From the NCBI RefSeq assembly GCF_000002425.4, contig NC_037261.1, positions 841,528-905,527 of the forward strand: a stretch of 64,000 bases of DNA, read 5' to 3'. The notes beneath the pieces were generated by a model. The model did no database searches. It saw nothing but the letters and a program-made list of their open reading frames with translations, and was not told where the DNA came from. Each line of letters begins with the position of its first letter. Position 1 is the stretch's first letter. Below are positions 62,719-64,000 of this stretch, in pieces. Source of the DNA: Physcomitrium patens (taxonomy: Eukaryota > Streptophyta > Bryopsida > Funariales > Funariaceae). The translations under genes and the position numbers were made by a program.

Positions 62719-64000
62719 TCATCCCCTCTTCTAAAGATAAGTTCTATAAGAAGTGGTCATTATATTTTGAAAAAAATCAAAGATGTAGCAAATTATGTTT
62801 GCTACATATTTTGATCTTTGTTCTCTTTGAAGATGGTTGATAGGTCCTCTCAGCCATCAATTGTGTCTTATACTAGGACAAAAAGACTGTCCTATTATTT
62901 GATTTTTGTCAAGGCCTTTGTAACTTCTTTCAAATAAAATATTTGGAACACTATCAAGAATTGTTCTTACCTCTAATAAAATCACCAAACATTGAGAGTC
63001 CCTTCCAATGTCATGATATCAAACATGTTGTATCTTATCATTTATTTGAAGAAGGGCATATTGTTCTTAAAGAACTTTATCTTGATTACGTCATCTTGAA
63101 GGTTGTGACAATGGTAATATCTTGTCTAATAAGTCAGCAAGTAATAGCTCTTGAACTAAATCTGCTAGTTGTTGGTTTTCTATCTCCTTAGTGTAACAAA
63201 TGCTCAAAAGTACTAAACAAAAATAGAAGGTAGAATGCTATTTTCTCTAGATCTTATATTTTTTATAGCAAAGATTTGCTATTCTTCATCTTAATTTTGA
63301 TAGATGTCATCAATGAAAAATCTCAACCTTCTTTGTTATATTTGTAAGATTCTTTGTTGGCTTCCATGTGCATTCACTAATATCATATTTGTACAAATGA
63401 ACATGATATTCTAACCTATTTTAGCAATGTCTTGAATCTAAAACTTCTTCTACCTTAAACTCTTAATTATTATCCACTTCTATAGGAGGAGGTGGTATTT
63501 GTCTTCTTCCCGAGGTATTTATTGTCTTATATAGCTCAAAAAAAATACATGGAATATGAGATGGACCTTCATAGACTTCAATAGATATAATTAATAAGCA
63601 ACAAAATTTATTTGTTTACTAATAAGAAAAGGTCAAAGCCTACGATAGTCCAACTTATTACAAAGATAAATAGTCTTGATATTACAACAAAGTATCCATA
63701 CCTTGTCACTTACATTGAATTGTGGTTATTCCTTACAACAAGTATCCGTATTGATTTTTTATTATTCTTGAGCTTCTTTTAAATAGGCCATCATTGTTAC
63801 ATATAACTTTGATAAATGATTTACCAAATCTTCTATCATAGGATTATCAACTTTTATAAAGTCAATAGTATCAGGTCATGGATGATAACCACAATTGGTA
63901 AAGAAAGGTGTTTGTTGAATAGAAGAATGTATCATATTATATACAAATTCTACCAACCAATGACAAAATAATGTCAATTTATATGATGATAATGATGCCT
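62719..64000 (-). mobile_element. Decayed 3' internal part of copy B, runs off the window
   Basis: It matches the reverse complement of about 51650-52935 of the intact element. The open frame on the plus strand at 62943-63191 mirrors an antisense frame of the intact copy and is not a gene. The copy continues beyond the right edge. Confidence 0.8.

Overview
The window looks like nuclear DNA of a land plant, most probably a moss. The genes are split by many GT-AG introns of about 100-700 bp. They belong to plant families: sterol glucosyltransferase UGT80, cytosolic pyruvate kinase, a ceQORH-type quinone oxidoreductase, a plant heparanase-like GH79 enzyme, an organellar methionine aminopeptidase and the plant-type arginine methyltransferase PRMT10. 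Gene islands alternate with very AT-rich decayed repeats. An intact-looking Ty3/gypsy chromovirus of a type reported from mosses and fungi is present. The species is inferred, not proven.

Layout. 1-5050: a 48-bp tandem repeat, a decayed Mutator-like transposase and AT-rich spacer. 5051-11217: leader and eleven-exon model of a gene I do not recognise. 11218-20735: an orphan reading frame, then UGT80. 20736-25900: AT-rich spacer with an exact-period 30-bp tandem repeat. 25901-29975: pyruvate kinase with a long leader. 29976-35224: spacer with a near-perfect 51-bp-arm hairpin. 35225-37079: oxidoreductase gene with an in-frame TAG. 37697-40695 (minus): heparanase-like gene. 42470-45857 (minus): methionine aminopeptidase. 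47112-53488: complete LTR retrotransposon with identical-looking 553-bp LTRs and a 5-bp target duplication. 54085-56900: PRMT10. 57741-57812: initiator tRNA-Met. 60559-64000: two decayed, nested, inverted copies of the same retrotransposon family.

The host genes are unrelated housekeeping or metabolic genes: membrane sterol glucosides, glycolysis, redox, wall or extracellular glycan turnover, organellar protein maturation and arginine methylation. They form no pathway cluster. Exon models were built by hand; in every named gene the exon phases close and the lengths sum to a multiple of three.

The most interesting object is the retrotransposon. I find no tRNA primer site. Instead, 11 nt just downstream of the 5' LTR are perfectly complementary to 11 nt in the LTR that start 31 bp after a TATA box, where the transcript should begin. 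That is the layout of Tf1-type self-priming. The element carries several breaks in pol despite identical LTRs, so it was probably copied in trans. Its older relatives at the right edge show heavy C-to-T decay.
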